Positions 1 through 8,744 of a stretch of DNA of 64,000 nucleotides are shown one piece after another. The translations under genes were made by a program, and so were the position numbers. A model generated the notes under the pieces. That model was given only the letters and a program-made list of their open reading frames with translations. It was not told the origin of the DNA and did not search any database. Within the stretch, counting starts at the first letter, position 1; every line of letters begins with the position of its first letter. The stretch covers positions 1 through 64,000 of the forward strand of contig NZ_JAGGOT010000018.1 in the NCBI RefSeq assembly GCF_018614195.1. Direction: 5' to 3'. The DNA is from Streptomyces sp. ISL-43 (GTDB taxonomy: Bacteria; Actinomycetota; Actinomycetes; Streptomycetales; Streptomycetaceae).

Positions 1-179
1 GTGGCGGTGGCGCCAACACGCCGAACACCCCGAACACGCCTAACTCCCCCAACACTCCGGGTGGCGGTGGCGCCAACACCCCGAACACCCCCAACACCCC
101 GAACTCTCCTAACACCCCGGGTGGTGGTGGGGCCAACACTCCGAACACCCCCAACACCCCCAACACCCCGGGTGCCTGA
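1..179 (+). CDS. C-terminal end of a repetitive Asn-Thr-Pro protein (5' truncated by window edge)
   Basis: Reading from base 3, this frame encodes three tandem copies of a 20-residue unit, each a Gly-Gly-Gly-Gly-Ala spacer followed by four or five Asn-(Thr/Ser)-Pro triplets. It stops at TGA 177-179 after Pro-Gly-Ala. The DNA repeat period is 60 bp. The N-terminus lies outside the window, so signal peptide and length are unknown. It converges on another Asn-Thr-Pro repeat gene (319-894), with a perfect hairpin between them. An extracellular or wall-associated low-complexity protein is likely by analogy with that neighbour, which has a signal peptide. Other frames through the repeat are open only because of its composition; this one is preferred because it gives the same Asn-Thr-Pro motif as the neighbour. 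Confidence 0.6.
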   Translation, partial: GGGANTPNTPNTPNSPNTPGGGGANTPNTPNTPNSPNTPGGGGANTPNTPNTPNTPGA

Positions 180-240
180 GCCAACACCCCAAACGCCCCC
201 AACCCCCCCAGCAGTCGAGGTGATGCACTGACCACATGAC

Positions 241-272
241 GGCGCCGCGCAGTGAAGACACTGCGCGGCGCC
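241..272. terminator. Bidirectional terminator between two convergent repeat genes
   Basis: A perfect 14-bp inverted repeat (241-254 against 259-272) closes a four-base AAGA loop. It lies 61 bases after the stop of the plus-strand gene and 46 bases after the stop of the minus-strand gene, so it can serve both. Confidence 0.75.
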
Positions 273-318
273 GCCGTGTGATGTGAAGAGCCAAGCAGCC
301 TTCAGGCTTCGACAGCGC

Positions 319-894
319 CTACACAACGCTCGATGTGTTGGGCGTATTCGGCGTATTCGGCGTGTTGGGCGTGTTCGGAGTGTTTGGAGTGTTCGGGGTG
401 TTGGGGGTGTTGGGGGTGTTGGGCGTATTCGGAGTGTTCGGGGTGTTCGGCGTGTTGGGCGTATTCGGGGTGTTCGGAGTGCTCAGGGTATTCAGCGAGT
501 AGGGCGCGTATGGCGTATATGGCGTATATGGCGAGTAGGGCGCATACGGCGAGTACGGCGCGTATGCCACGCCGTCGGTGGCCAGCTTGAACGCCTGCTT
601 CTCGGCTGCATTCTCCTGCAGCCACGCCTGGGGCCTAGCCTGCGGGAGGTGCGCAAGTTGCGGCAGTTGAGCAAGCCGCGGGAGCTGCGGAAGTGGCGGG
701 AGCTGCGGAAGTTGTGGCAGCTGAGCAATCCTCGGTGTGTGCGGCGTCGGCGGTGTCTGCCCGCCCCACGCGCTCAGACCGCTGGAAGACCGGCCACTGT
801 GGCCACTCGCGTCGGCGTGAGCACTTCCCGCGCCCAGGACGGCCAGACTCCCCACCGCCATAGTGACGATCACGACCTGCTGGAGCTTGTGCAT
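319..894 (-). CDS. Secreted protein built from three tripeptide-repeat blocks
   Basis: A 191-residue protein. It starts with a signal peptide (MHKLQQVVIVT, hydrophobic core, likely cleavage at Ala-His-Ala before Asp-Ala near residue 27), giving a secreted product. The mature part has a Leu-Pro-Gln rich block (about residues 57-85), a non-repetitive spacer, a Tyr-x-Pro block (about 112-135), and roughly fourteen Asn-Thr-Pro repeats to near the C-terminus, ending Thr-Ser-Ser-Val-Val. GGAGG lies about 10 bases before the ATG. The first 30 residues resemble the signal regions of Streptomyces cell-surface proteins such as chaplins, but no chaplin domain follows. Function is unknown; a surface, wall-spanning or hyphal-sheath role is only a guess. 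The downstream neighbour ends in the same Asn-Thr-Pro motif. Confidence 0.65.
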   Translation of the reverse strand: MHKLQQVVIVTMAVGSLAVLGAGSAHADASGHSGRSSSGLSAWGGQTPPTPHTPRIAQLPQLPQLPPLPQLPRLAQLPQLAHLPQARPQAWLQENAAEKQAFKLATDGVAYAPYSPYAPYSPYTPYTPYAPYSLNTLSTPNTPNTPNTPNTPNTPNTPNTPNTPNTPNTPNTPNTPNTPNTPNTPNTSSVV

Positions 895-1174
895 GAATAC
901 TTACCCTCCGTGCTTCGGCATTCGCGCGCACTGATTACCCGGTGCAAGCAGACGGTCACAAAGTACACATAGGGGTGGATTCATACCTGCCGGGAAGAAC
1001 GCGTCGCCCCCTCCATCACCCATTCGTCGTCCACAGCCCGCTCAGCCGCCATTGATACCCGGGGCTGTTCCTCGTCGCGGCCGTTGCGGATCGGTGGGCC
1101 GTGGGGGAGCGGAATGGACCTCGTGTCTCGACGGCTCGCGGCCGGCCGATGGCGATGACGGGCCCGCCTCCCGA

Positions 1175-2959
1175 TCACCGTCGCGCGGCGAACCGCGCGA
1201 CGGGGTTCTTGAGGGTGCCGATCAGCTGGAGGGCGGCCGACGGGTCGGCGAGGTCGACCATCTGCCTGTTGTTGCGCAGCTGGAGGCGGTTGAGGCAGGA
1301 CAGCTGGAACTCGTCCGCGAAGAGGTCGTAGCGGGCGAAGCGGTCCGCCAGGGCCGGGATCGAGTCCTGGTAGTCGTGGGCGCAGTCGGCCACGGCCTTC
1401 CAGAAGGTGTCCTCCTCGCAGATGCCCTCCGAGACCAGGATCGAGCCCAGGAAGCGGAAGAAGCAGTCGAAGACGTCCGTGAAGATCGACAGCAGCTTCA
1501 TGTCCTCCGGGATGTCCGCCCGGACCCGCTCCACGGCCGGCGGCAGGACCGCGTCCGGGTCCATGACCACGATCTCCTCGGCGATGTCCTTGAAGATCGC
1601 CCGCTTCACCACGCCGTTCTCGATGACGAGGATCGTGTTCTCGCCGTGCGGCATGTACGCGAGGTCGTACTGGTAGAAGCAGTGGAGGAGGGGGACCAGG
1701 TAGGCGTTCAGGTACGAGCGCAGCCACTCGGCCGGGGTGAGGCCCGACTCGGCGATGAGGGCGCCGACGAAGGAGTTGCCCTCGCCGTCCACGTGCAGGA
1801 GCGAGGCCATCGTCGCGAGGCGCTCCTCGCCCTGGAGCGAGGCCACCGGGGACTCGCGCCACAGCGCGGCCAGCATCTTGCGGTACGGGGAGTAGCGGTC
1901 GGTCGCGCGCTCGTACTGGCGGTGGTGGTAGCCGATCGCCGCGCGCTCGCGGATGATCGAGAAGTTCACCGACCGCAGGACCTCGTCCGACTGGATCAGC
2001 TGGTGCAGCCAGTCGTTGATGGCCGGGGTGGCCTCCATGTAGGCGGCGGACAGGCCGCGCATGAAGCCCATGTTGAGGACCGAGATGGCCGTTTTGACGT
2101 AGTGCTTCTCGGGGGCGCTGGTGTTGAAGAACGTACGGATCGACTGCTGGGCGAGGTACGCGTCCTCGCCCTCGGCCAGCAGGACCAGACGGCGGTTGGC
2201 GATCTCCGCGGCGAAGGTGACCGTGGTCTTGTTCCACCACTGCCAGGGGTGGACCGGGAAGAAGTGGTAGTCCGCCGGGTCCAGGTCCAGGGCCCGCAGG
2301 GAGGCCTCGAACCGCTCCACCGCCGGCTCGCCGAGCTCGGCGCGCATGAAGGAGTCGTGGTCCAGGCCCGAGCCCGCCGTGAAGGTGGAGACGTCCTTGC
2401 GGGCCGCCACCCACACGAGGTGGACCGGGCTCGCGGTCTCCGGGGCGTACGAGAGGTACTCGTGCACGCCGAAGCCGAGGCGGCCGTTGTTGGCGACGAA
2501 GCAGGGGTGGCCCTCGGTCATGCCGGTCTCGATGTCCTGGAAGGAGGACTTCGCGAGGACGGCGGAGGGGATCTGCGGCCTCGTGTACTTGAAGCCCGAG
2601 CCCGCCAGGGTGGAGGAGATCTCCTCCAGGTAGACCGGCAGGACCTCGGCGCTCAAACCGAGCGAGTCCTTCAGCTCGATGTGGAAGTCGATCGCGTCCG
2701 GTGGCAGTTCGGCGCCGTCCCGGTGGCGGGTGATGGACGCCTCGTCCACCGCCCAGTGGTCCAGGGAGTGCAGGACGGCGGTGAAACGGTACTCCACCGT
2801 CCGGTCGTCGCTGAGGACCGCGTACGCGTCCCCGCCCAGCGGCGCCGGGGTCAGCAGGCGCTCGTGCGAGAACTCGGCCAGGGCCTTCTTGACCAGGGCG
2901 CGGTTGGCGCGGGCCCACAGCTCGGGGGAGAGGTGGGCGACGGCGTCGGTGAGGCTCAT
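1175..2959 (-). CDS. desD: Desferrioxamine synthetase DesD (NIS synthetase)
   Basis: A 594-residue IucA/IucC-family, NRPS-independent siderophore synthetase. DesD uses ATP to join and cyclise N-hydroxy-N-succinyl/acetyl-cadaverine units into desferrioxamines. Family signatures are visible: the nucleotide-binding loop HPWQWWNKT in the first half, YMEATPAINDW, and the C-terminal FhuF-like region. It is the last gene of desABCD; its ATG overlaps the desC stop (ATGA, 2956-2959), indicating translational coupling. A 9-bp hairpin with a CGAA loop (1180-1201) overlaps its last codons and may slow or end transcription. The length is normal for the family. Confidence 0.95.
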   Translation of the reverse strand: MSLTDAVAHLSPELWARANRALVKKALAEFSHERLLTPAPLGGDAYAVLSDDRTVEYRFTAVLHSLDHWAVDEASITRHRDGAELPPDAIDFHIELKDSLGLSAEVLPVYLEEISSTLAGSGFKYTRPQIPSAVLAKSSFQDIETGMTEGHPCFVANNGRLGFGVHEYLSYAPETASPVHLVWVAARKDVSTFTAGSGLDHDSFMRAELGEPAVERFEASLRALDLDPADYHFFPVHPWQWWNKTTVTFAAEIANRRLVLLAEGEDAYLAQQSIRTFFNTSAPEKHYVKTAISVLNMGFMRGLSAAYMEATPAINDWLHQLIQSDEVLRSVNFSIIRERAAIGYHHRQYERATDRYSPYRKMLAALWRESPVASLQGEERLATMASLLHVDGEGNSFVGALIAESGLTPAEWLRSYLNAYLVPLLHCFYQYDLAYMPHGENTILVIENGVVKRAIFKDIAEEIVVMDPDAVLPPAVERVRADIPEDMKLLSIFTDVFDCFFRFLGSILVSEGICEEDTFWKAVADCAHDYQDSIPALADRFARYDLFADEFQLSCLNRLQLRNNRQMVDLADPSAALQLIGTLKNPVARFAARR

Positions 2960-3546
2960 ATCGACGCTCCCGTGGTGAGGCCGGTGGCGGCTTCGAACTG
3001 CTCGCGGGTGCAGAAGCTCAGCAGGGCTTCCTTCTCCGGCTTGGTGACCGGGCCGTCGGGCACGAAGCCGACCGCCTCGTTCAGCGCGTGCACGGCCGTG
3101 TTGCGCACGTCGGGCTCCACCACGACGCGGCGCGTCGCCGGGTCGGCGAAGAGGGCCGCCATGACGGTGGTGATGACCGCGCGGGTGAATCCGTGCACGG
3201 GGGCGCTGCTGGGGGCGACGAGGAAGTGCATGCCGACGTCCCCGGGCTGTGCGTCGTACAGGCCGACCAGCTCCAGCTCGCTCGGGTCGTAGCGCTCCAT
3301 CAGGAAGGCGGGGCGGCCCTCGTGGAGGCCGATGAAGGCGTCGTGGTGCTCGTGGGCGGCGATGCGCATGTACTCGCGCTCGACGTCCGGCAGCGAGGCC
3401 TCCTGCATCATCCAGAACGAGGCCTTGGGGTGGGTGACCCAGCCGTGCAGCAGCTCGGCGTCGGCGAAGGGGTCCAGCGGCCGGACGGCGAAGGTGCCGA
3501 GGGCGGCATCGGTGCGGGTGAACCGGTGGTCGGTGGTGGTGCTCAT
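2956..3546 (-). CDS. desC: Desferrioxamine acyltransferase DesC (GNAT fold)
   Basis: A 196-residue siderophore acyltransferase of the IucB/RhbD-like GNAT type. It acylates N-hydroxycadaverine with acetyl-, succinyl- or longer acyl-CoA, setting which desferrioxamine is made. The protein starts [10 protein letters not shown], and the acyltransferase core includes [15 protein letters not shown] and [18 protein letters not shown]. The ATG at 3544-3546 overlaps the desB stop and the stop overlaps the desD start, so both junctions are ATGA. A longer open frame runs upstream through desB in another frame and is not credible as coding. Confidence 0.93.
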   Translation of the reverse strand: MSTTTDHRFTRTDAALGTFAVRPLDPFADAELLHGWVTHPKASFWMMQEASLPDVEREYMRIAAHEHHDAFIGLHEGRPAFLMERYDPSELELVGLYDAQPGDVGMHFLVAPSSAPVHGFTRAVITTVMAALFADPATRRVVVEPDVRNTAVHALNEAVGFVPDGPVTKPEKEALLSFCTREQFEAATGLTTGASI

Positions 3547-4844
3547 GCGAAAGCGCCTTCCGGGGCTGCGAACTGCTGGAACGCGATGGACTTCTCGACC
3601 TTGTAGTACTCGCGGCCGAGGAGCTCTCCGATGATGTACGCGTTGCGGTACGCGGCCATGCCCAGGTCGGGCGAGGTGATCGAGTGGTTGTGGACCGTGC
3701 CGTTCTGGAGGAACACGCCGCGGCCGGTGGTGTCGATGCTGTAGTTGCGCGCCGCGTCGGGGCGGCCGTGGCCGTCGAAGTTCAGGCGGTCGCGGACCGG
3801 GTTCAGGAACTCGGGCAGGGAGTACTTGTAACCGGTCGCGAGGACCAGGCCCTCGGTGGCGAGGGAGAAGTCGCGCTCCTGCTCCTCCTGGCGCAGCCCC
3901 AGCGTGTACGAGCCCGTGGTGGTGTCGTACGCGGCGCTGTTCAGCGAGGTGTTGGTCAGCAGGGTGGTGGGGACCGGGCCCGGCGAGGTGACCTTCTTCT
4001 GGTAGAGCATGTCGAAGATGGCGTTGACGAGCTCGCCGTCGATGCCCTTGAAGAGGTTCTTCTGCTGGGTCTCCAGGCGGTAGCGGGTGTCCTCGGGCAG
4101 CGCGTGGAAGTAGTCCACGTACTCGGGGGAGGTCATCTCCAGCGTCAGCTTGGTGTACTCCAGCGGGAAGAACCGCGGGGAGCGGGTGACCCAGTTGAGC
4201 TGGTAGCCGTGTACGTCGATCTCGGCGAGGAGGTCGTAGTAGATCTCGGCCGCGCTCTGGCCCGAGCCGACCAGGGTGATCGACTTCTTCTTCTGCAGCT
4301 CGGCCCTGTTCTGCATGTAGGCGGAGTTGTGGGTGAAGTCGCCGCCGGCATGCGCGCACGCCTGCGGGATGAAGGGCGGGGTGCCGGTGCCCAGGACCAG
4401 GCGGCGGGCCAGGTGGGTCTCGCCGCGGTCGGTGTGGACCTCGTACAGGCCCGCCCGCTCGTCGTAGGTGACCTCGGTGACCGAGGTGGAGTACAGGACG
4501 TTGTCGAGGCGGTCGGCGGCCCAGCGGCAGTACTCGTTGTACTCGGCGCGCAGCGGGTAGAAGTTCTCCCGGATGTAGAACGAGTACAGCCGGTCCTTGT
4601 CCTTCAGGTAGTTCAGGAAGGAGAAGGGCGAGGTCGGGTCGGCGAGGGTCACCAGGTCCGACATGAACGGCGTCTGGAGGTGTGCGCCGTCCAGGAACAT
4701 TCCGGCGTGCCACTCGAAGTGCGGCTTCGACTCGATGAACAGGCCGTCGAGCTCGTCGATCGGCGCGGTCAGGCAGGCGAGTCCCAGATTGAAGGGACCG
4801 AGACCGATTCCGATGAAGTCGCGGGGCTTAACGGTGGACGGCAA
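3543..4844 (-). CDS. desB: Cadaverine/lysine N-monooxygenase DesB
   Basis: A 433-residue flavin-dependent N-hydroxylating monooxygenase of the IucD/SidA family. It converts cadaverine to N-hydroxycadaverine. The N-terminal FAD motif [12 protein letters not shown] (about residues 12-23) and the central NADPH motif [15 protein letters not shown] (about 191-205) are intact, and an ATGY-like motif ([12 protein letters not shown]) closes the family pattern. Its start overlaps the end of desA by 17 bp, and it is coupled to desC. It belongs to the operon driven from the iron box at 6353-6371. Confidence 0.95.
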   Translation of the reverse strand: MPSTVKPRDFIGIGLGPFNLGLACLTAPIDELDGLFIESKPHFEWHAGMFLDGAHLQTPFMSDLVTLADPTSPFSFLNYLKDKDRLYSFYIRENFYPLRAEYNEYCRWAADRLDNVLYSTSVTEVTYDERAGLYEVHTDRGETHLARRLVLGTGTPPFIPQACAHAGGDFTHNSAYMQNRAELQKKKSITLVGSGQSAAEIYYDLLAEIDVHGYQLNWVTRSPRFFPLEYTKLTLEMTSPEYVDYFHALPEDTRYRLETQQKNLFKGIDGELVNAIFDMLYQKKVTSPGPVPTTLLTNTSLNSAAYDTTTGSYTLGLRQEEQERDFSLATEGLVLATGYKYSLPEFLNPVRDRLNFDGHGRPDAARNYSIDTTGRGVFLQNGTVHNHSITSPDLGMAAYRNAYIIGELLGREYYKVEKSIAFQQFAAPEGAFA

Positions 4845-6309
4845 GGGATTCTCCCAGGAACTGCTCGGCGTGTGCGGCGAGAAGGTCGAGGACGGCCGCG
4901 ATGTCGGCCGTCGTGGTCTGCGGGTTGAGGAGGGTGAACTTCAGGTACTGCCGGCCGTCCACCTTGGTCCCGGCCACGACGGCCTCACCGGAGGCGAACA
5001 GGGCCTTGCGGGCGTGCAGGTTCGCCTCGTCCACGAGGTCGGCGCGCGCATCGCCCTCGGGGACGAAGCGGAAGACCAGGGTGGAGATCTGCGGCTTGAC
5101 GACGACCTCGTAGCGCGGGTCGGCGTCGATGACGTCCCAGCCCGCCGCCGCCAGGTCGATGACCTCGTCGAAGAGCGAGCCGATGCCGTCGGCGCCCATC
5201 ACGCGCAGGGTCATCCACAGCTTCAGCGCGTCGAAGCGGCGCGTGGTCTGGATGGACTTGTCGACCTGGTTGGGGATGCGCTCCTGCGCCATCCGGCGCG
5301 GGTTGAGGTAGTCCGCGTGGTACGTGGCGTGCTTCATGGTGTCGCGGTCGCGGACCAGCAGGGCGCTGGAACTGACGGGCTGGAAGAACGACTTGTGGTA
5401 GTCGACCGTCACCGAGTCCGCCGTCTCGATGCCGTCGAGCAGGTGCCGGCGGGTGGGGGAGACCAGCAGTCCGCAGCCGTACGCGGCGTCCACGTGCATC
5501 CAGGCGGAGTGCTCGGTGGCCAGGCGGGCGATCTCGGGGAGCGGGTCGATGGACCCGAAGTCGGTGGTGCCGGCGGTGGCGACGACGGCCATGGGGAAGA
5601 GGCCCTCGCGGGCGCAGCTCTCCAGTTCCAGGGCGAGGACCGAGGTGTCCATCCGGCGGTTGCGGTCGACGGGGACGCAGATGACGGCCTCGTAGCCCAG
5701 TCCGAGCATGGCGGCCGACTTCTGCACGCTGAAGTGGCCGGCCTCGGAGGTGAAGATGCGCAGCTTCGGCAGGACTTCGGACTTGGGCAGCTCGCGGGAG
5801 CTGTTCTTCATGACGTTTCGGCAGGCCTCGTCGCGGGCCAGGAGCAGTGCGTGGAAGTTCGACTGGCTGCCGCCGGAGGTGAAGATGCCGTCCGCGTCGG
5901 GGCCGAGGCCGATGCGCTGCGCGGTCCAGTCGATCAGGCGGCGCTCGATGAGCGTGCCGCCGATCGACTGGTCCCAGGTGTCGAGGGAGGAGTTGACTGC
6001 CGAGAGGACGGCCTCGCCGAGCACGGCCGGGATGACGACCGGGCAGTTGAGGTGACCGAGGTAGCGCGGGTGGTGGAAGTAGACCGCGTCGCGGAGGTAG
6101 ACCTCTTCCAGCTCGTCCAGGGCGGCGGCCGCGTCTTCGAGCGGGGCGTCCAGGTCGATGCCGGCGATGACCGGGGCGAGCGCGTCGACGGACATGCCGG
6201 TGTGGGGCCGTTCCGTGGTGGCGAGTTTGGCCGCGACGCGCGCGACTCCCTCGGTGACGGAACGCCGGTAGAGGTCCGCGGTCGTCTCGTTGAGCAGATG
6301 CTGACGCAT
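4828..6309 (-). CDS. desA: Lysine decarboxylase DesA (PLP-dependent)
   Basis: Group II PLP decarboxylase (DDC/GAD family), about 493 residues, making cadaverine from lysine as the first step of desferrioxamine synthesis. The PLP lysine sits in [10 protein letters not shown] at about residue 306; [11 protein letters not shown] and HVDAAYGCG are the usual cofactor-loop and aspartate motifs. I start at the ATG 6307-6309, because GGAGGA lies 7-8 bases upstream; a TTG one codon earlier is also possible. It is the first gene of desABCD. A 19-bp iron-box palindrome lies 44 bases before the start, so iron-dependent repression by a DmdR1/IdeR-type regulator is expected. Confidence 0.94.
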   Translation of the reverse strand: MRQHLLNETTADLYRRSVTEGVARVAAKLATTERPHTGMSVDALAPVIAGIDLDAPLEDAAAALDELEEVYLRDAVYFHHPRYLGHLNCPVVIPAVLGEAVLSAVNSSLDTWDQSIGGTLIERRLIDWTAQRIGLGPDADGIFTSGGSQSNFHALLLARDEACRNVMKNSSRELPKSEVLPKLRIFTSEAGHFSVQKSAAMLGLGYEAVICVPVDRNRRMDTSVLALELESCAREGLFPMAVVATAGTTDFGSIDPLPEIARLATEHSAWMHVDAAYGCGLLVSPTRRHLLDGIETADSVTVDYHKSFFQPVSSSALLVRDRDTMKHATYHADYLNPRRMAQERIPNQVDKSIQTTRRFDALKLWMTLRVMGADGIGSLFDEVIDLAAAGWDVIDADPRYEVVVKPQISTLVFRFVPEGDARADLVDEANLHARKALFASGEAVVAGTKVDGRQYLKFTLLNPQTTTADIAAVLDLLAAHAEQFLGESLAVHR

Positions 6310-6352
6310 CAACTTTCCTCCGGGCAGGGGGAGAGGATGGGGGGTGCGGGAC

Positions 6353-6371
6353 TTAGGTTAGCCTAACCTAA
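6353..6371. promoter_or_regulatory. Iron box upstream of desABCD
   Basis: TTAGGTTAGCCTAACCTAA is a perfect 19-bp palindrome, 44 bases upstream of the desA ATG. It matches the DmdR1/IdeR/DtxR iron-box pattern known to control des genes in streptomycetes. Fe2+-loaded repressor should block transcription. Confidence 0.92.
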
Positions 6372-6391
6372 CTTTCGCACCAAATGGAGAT

Positions 6392-6415
6392 GGGCCCCGG
6401 CCGAAGCCGGAGCCC
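6392..6415. terminator. Hairpin downstream of desF
   Basis: An inverted repeat with a CGAA tetraloop (arms 6392-6401 and 6406-6415, one mismatch) lies 56-79 bases past the desF stop and just before the des iron box. It would separate desF transcription from desABCD. There is no clear T-tract. Confidence 0.55.
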
Positions 6416-6470
6416 ATTCCAAGTGTTTTCAGCCGAACGGCGGTTGAAGCCGTGCTGTGGATCCGCGGAG

Positions 6471-7460
6471 CTAAAGGGCTGCCGTCGGGTCCTCGCTGGG
6501 TGCCTGACCCGCGTACGCCTCCGCGAGGAGCTCCTCCTCGCTCGCCCCGAGCCGCCAGTAGCCGGTGAAGCGCACCGCGCGCCGGTCGACGCCCCGCTCC
6601 TGCACGAAATGTCTGCGCACCGCCCGGATCGTCGCGGACTCGCCCGCGATCCAGGCGTACGGGGCTTCGGCGGCGGGGGTTTCGGCCGCCCGGAGCACCT
6701 CCAGCAGCCGCTCGGTGCGCTCCCCGCCCGCACCGCGCTCCCGGACGACCCAGGTGATGTCCGCGTCGGCGGGCGTCGACAGGGCCAGCCGGTCGTCCTC
6801 GTGCGGGACCTCGAACCAGGCCTTGACCCGGGTGCCCTTCGCCAGCCGGTCCAGGATCGCGGCGGCCGCGGGCAGGGCGGTCTCGTCCGCGTACATCAAG
6901 ATCGCGTCGGTGGCGGCAGGCGGCTGGAAGCGTACGGACTTGTTCTCCGCGACGGCCGGACCGATGGCCATGATCCGCCGGCCGGTCACCGCGCGGCCCG
7001 CCCAGGAGGCGGCTGGGGAACCCGCCGCGTCGGCGGCTGATGTCGCAGTGCCGTGCAGGACGAAGTCGATGTCGACCTCGTCCACACCCTCGGGCGTCCG
7101 CCGCTGCTCGCGGACGGTGTAGGAGCGCATCACCGGGCGCTCCTCGTCGGCCATCGCGCGCCAGTCCGCGAACCAGGTGTCCTCACCCGTGGACGGCAGC
7201 ACGGTGTGCTCGCGGCCCGCGGGCGGCAGGAACAGGGAGAGGCTCTGGTCGTAGCCGCCCGAGCGGAAGTCCGCGAGGGACTCGCCGCCGAAGGTGATCC
7301 GCAGGAACGAGTGGCCGAGGCGGCGGGTGCGCGCCACTTCGAGTTCGAAGAACCGGAAGTGCGCGACGGCCGGGGCGGCTTCGGTGGTCGGAGCGGCGTC
7401 AGCGGCCCCGGTGGCCCGGGGCGCGGAGGCCTGGGCGGCGTCGGATGCGGCGGCGGTCAT
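6471..7460 (-). CDS. desF: Siderophore-interacting protein / ferric-siderophore reductase DesF
   Basis: A 329-residue FAD-binding reductase of the SIP (ViuB-like) family, expected to release iron from imported ferrioxamine by reduction in the cytoplasm. Visible elements are the flavin-binding MRSYTVR motif with LGHSFLRITF upstream, the GPAVAENK stretch, DETALPAAAAIL and the C-terminal Rossmann-type APYAWIAGESATIRAVRRHF and GYWRLGASEEE. The ATG at 7458-7460 is preceded by a GGGGGA stretch; an upstream in-frame start at 7505 would add 15 unlikely residues. The N-terminal 30 residues are an Ala-rich tail. It sits between desE and desA, as in other Streptomyces des loci. No iron box is seen directly in front of it. 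Confidence 0.9.
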   Translation of the reverse strand: MTAAASDAAQASAPRATGAADAAPTTEAAPAVAHFRFFELEVARTRRLGHSFLRITFGGESLADFRSGGYDQSLSLFLPPAGREHTVLPSTGEDTWFADWRAMADEERPVMRSYTVREQRRTPEGVDEVDIDFVLHGTATSAADAAGSPAASWAGRAVTGRRIMAIGPAVAENKSVRFQPPAATDAILMYADETALPAAAAILDRLAKGTRVKAWFEVPHEDDRLALSTPADADITWVVRERGAGGERTERLLEVLRAAETPAAEAPYAWIAGESATIRAVRRHFVQERGVDRRAVRFTGYWRLGASEEELLAEAYAGQAPSEDPTAAL

Positions 7461-7507
7461 GCGGAGGGTCCCCCTGCGGATCGGTGCGATGACGGGCGAC
7501 GGCAAGC

Positions 7508-7538
7508 GGCCCCGGCGCCTGGGTGAGGCGCCGGGGCC
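7508..7538. terminator. Strong hairpin after desE
   Basis: A perfect 13-bp stem (7508-7520 against 7526-7538) with a GGGTG loop lies 14 bases past the desE stop on the minus strand and upstream of desF. It probably ends most desE transcripts, or attenuates read-through into desF. Confidence 0.75.
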
Positions 7539-7551
7539 GGTCGGCCGAGGG

Positions 7552-8604
7552 TCAGCTGACCTTCTTGGCGTTCTGGATGGACTTCGCGAGGTCTTCCAGG
7601 ATCTGCGCGCACTTCTCGTACGAGTAGATCGGCTCGGTCACGCGCGGGGTGACCTGGTTCGCCTTGACGGCGGGCAGCTCGGCCCAGGTCGGCTTGGCCT
7701 TCAGCTCGGTCGGCTGCAGGGTGCCGGTGCGGTTGTCGAGGAGGACGACGTCGGCCTTGTACTTGCCGGCGTTCTCCCAGCTGAGGCTCTCGAAGAAGCC
7801 GCCCTCGTCCGTCTTCTCCGGGTTGACGAACTCGACGCCGAGCGACTGGAAGTACTTCAGGTCGGCGGAGGTGGCGGCCGTGGAGACGTAGAACAGGTCG
7901 GCGGAGCCGGAGCCGACGAGCACCTTGGTGCCCGGGTTCGCCTTGGTGGCCTCGCGGAGCTTCGCGGAGGCCGCCTCGAAGCGGGCCTTGCCGTCGACGG
8001 CCTTCTTGGCGTTCATGTCGGCGCCCAGGGACTTGGCGAGCTCCGCGGTGCGGGCCAGCGCCTTGTCCATCGTGACGTCGCCGCCCACGCCGATCGCGGC
8101 GGCCGGGGCGAGCTTCAGGATCTTGTCCTTGGAGGCCTCCGGCACGTACCAGTACGTGCCGTCCCAGGTGTTGGTGACCAGCAGGTCGGGCTGGAGCGCG
8201 GCGTACTTCTCGACGTTGAACTCGTCGTAGACGTTGCCGAGGATCTCGACCTTGGAGATGTCCATCGAGCCGGCCTGGACGTCGGCCTTGCCGTCGGCGG
8301 TCTTGGTCGGGCCGAAGACGCCCTTGACGTTGATGCCGTAGTCGTACAGCGCGGCGGCGGTGCCGGTGAAGGCGACGATGTTCTTCGGTGTGGACTTGGC
8401 GGACAGGGGGTCCTTGCCGAGGTCGTCCTTGAAGGACCAGGGACCCGAGGCCGCGGCGCCCTTGCTGCCCGACTCGTCCTTCGCGGAGTCGTTGCCGCAG
8501 GCGGTGAGCGCGGCGACGAGGCCGAGAGCGCCGCCTGCCGCGATGAGACCGCGGCGGGTGAGGAGGGAGGATCGGGACTTGGGCATGTCGATGTCCGCTT
8601 TCAT
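7552..8604 (-). CDS. desE: Ferrioxamine-binding lipoprotein DesE
   Basis: Substrate-binding protein of a ferric-siderophore ABC importer (periplasmic-binding-protein class III, PF01497-like), 350 residues. The N-terminus carries twin arginines (LTRRGL) and a lipobox LTAC followed by Gly-Asn-Asp, so it is probably exported by Tat or Sec and anchored to the membrane as a lipoprotein. Binding-protein motifs include IVAFTGTAAALYDYGI and the QPDLLVTN strand. Two starts are possible: ATG 8604 (used here) and ATG 8586, which is closer to the twin-Arg signal; neither has a strong ribosome site. The permease/ATPase partners are not in the window. An iron box lies 34 bases upstream. Confidence 0.92.
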   Translation of the reverse strand: MKADIDMPKSRSSLLTRRGLIAAGGALGLVAALTACGNDSAKDESGSKGAAASGPWSFKDDLGKDPLSAKSTPKNIVAFTGTAAALYDYGINVKGVFGPTKTADGKADVQAGSMDISKVEILGNVYDEFNVEKYAALQPDLLVTNTWDGTYWYVPEASKDKILKLAPAAAIGVGGDVTMDKALARTAELAKSLGADMNAKKAVDGKARFEAASAKLREATKANPGTKVLVGSGSADLFYVSTAATSADLKYFQSLGVEFVNPEKTDEGGFFESLSWENAGKYKADVVLLDNRTGTLQPTELKAKPTWAELPAVKANQVTPRVTEPIYSYEKCAQILEDLAKSIQNAKKVS

Positions 8605-8637
8605 GCGTGCCGGGCGGCCGTCGGGCCGTTCGAAAGG

Positions 8638-8654
8638 AAGGTTAGCCTAACCTT
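8638..8654. promoter_or_regulatory. Iron box upstream of desE
   Basis: AAGGTTAGCCTAACCTT is a perfect 17-bp palindrome sharing the GGTTAGCCTAACC core with the desA iron box. It is placed 34 bases before the desE ATG, consistent with DmdR1/IdeR repression under iron sufficiency. Confidence 0.9.
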
Positions 8655-8744
8655 GGCTGAAAACGGTAAGGGGGCCCTAACCAATCTGGGCCCCCTGGTC
8701 CTGCGATGGTCCTGCGACGCGCGTGCCGTCGGGCGTTGGCGCGG

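Noticed and set aside
1..490. CRISPR-like array of short direct repeats
   Set aside because: The repeats are 9-bp and 60-bp coding repeats without unique spacers, and they translate to regular Asn-Thr-Pro blocks.
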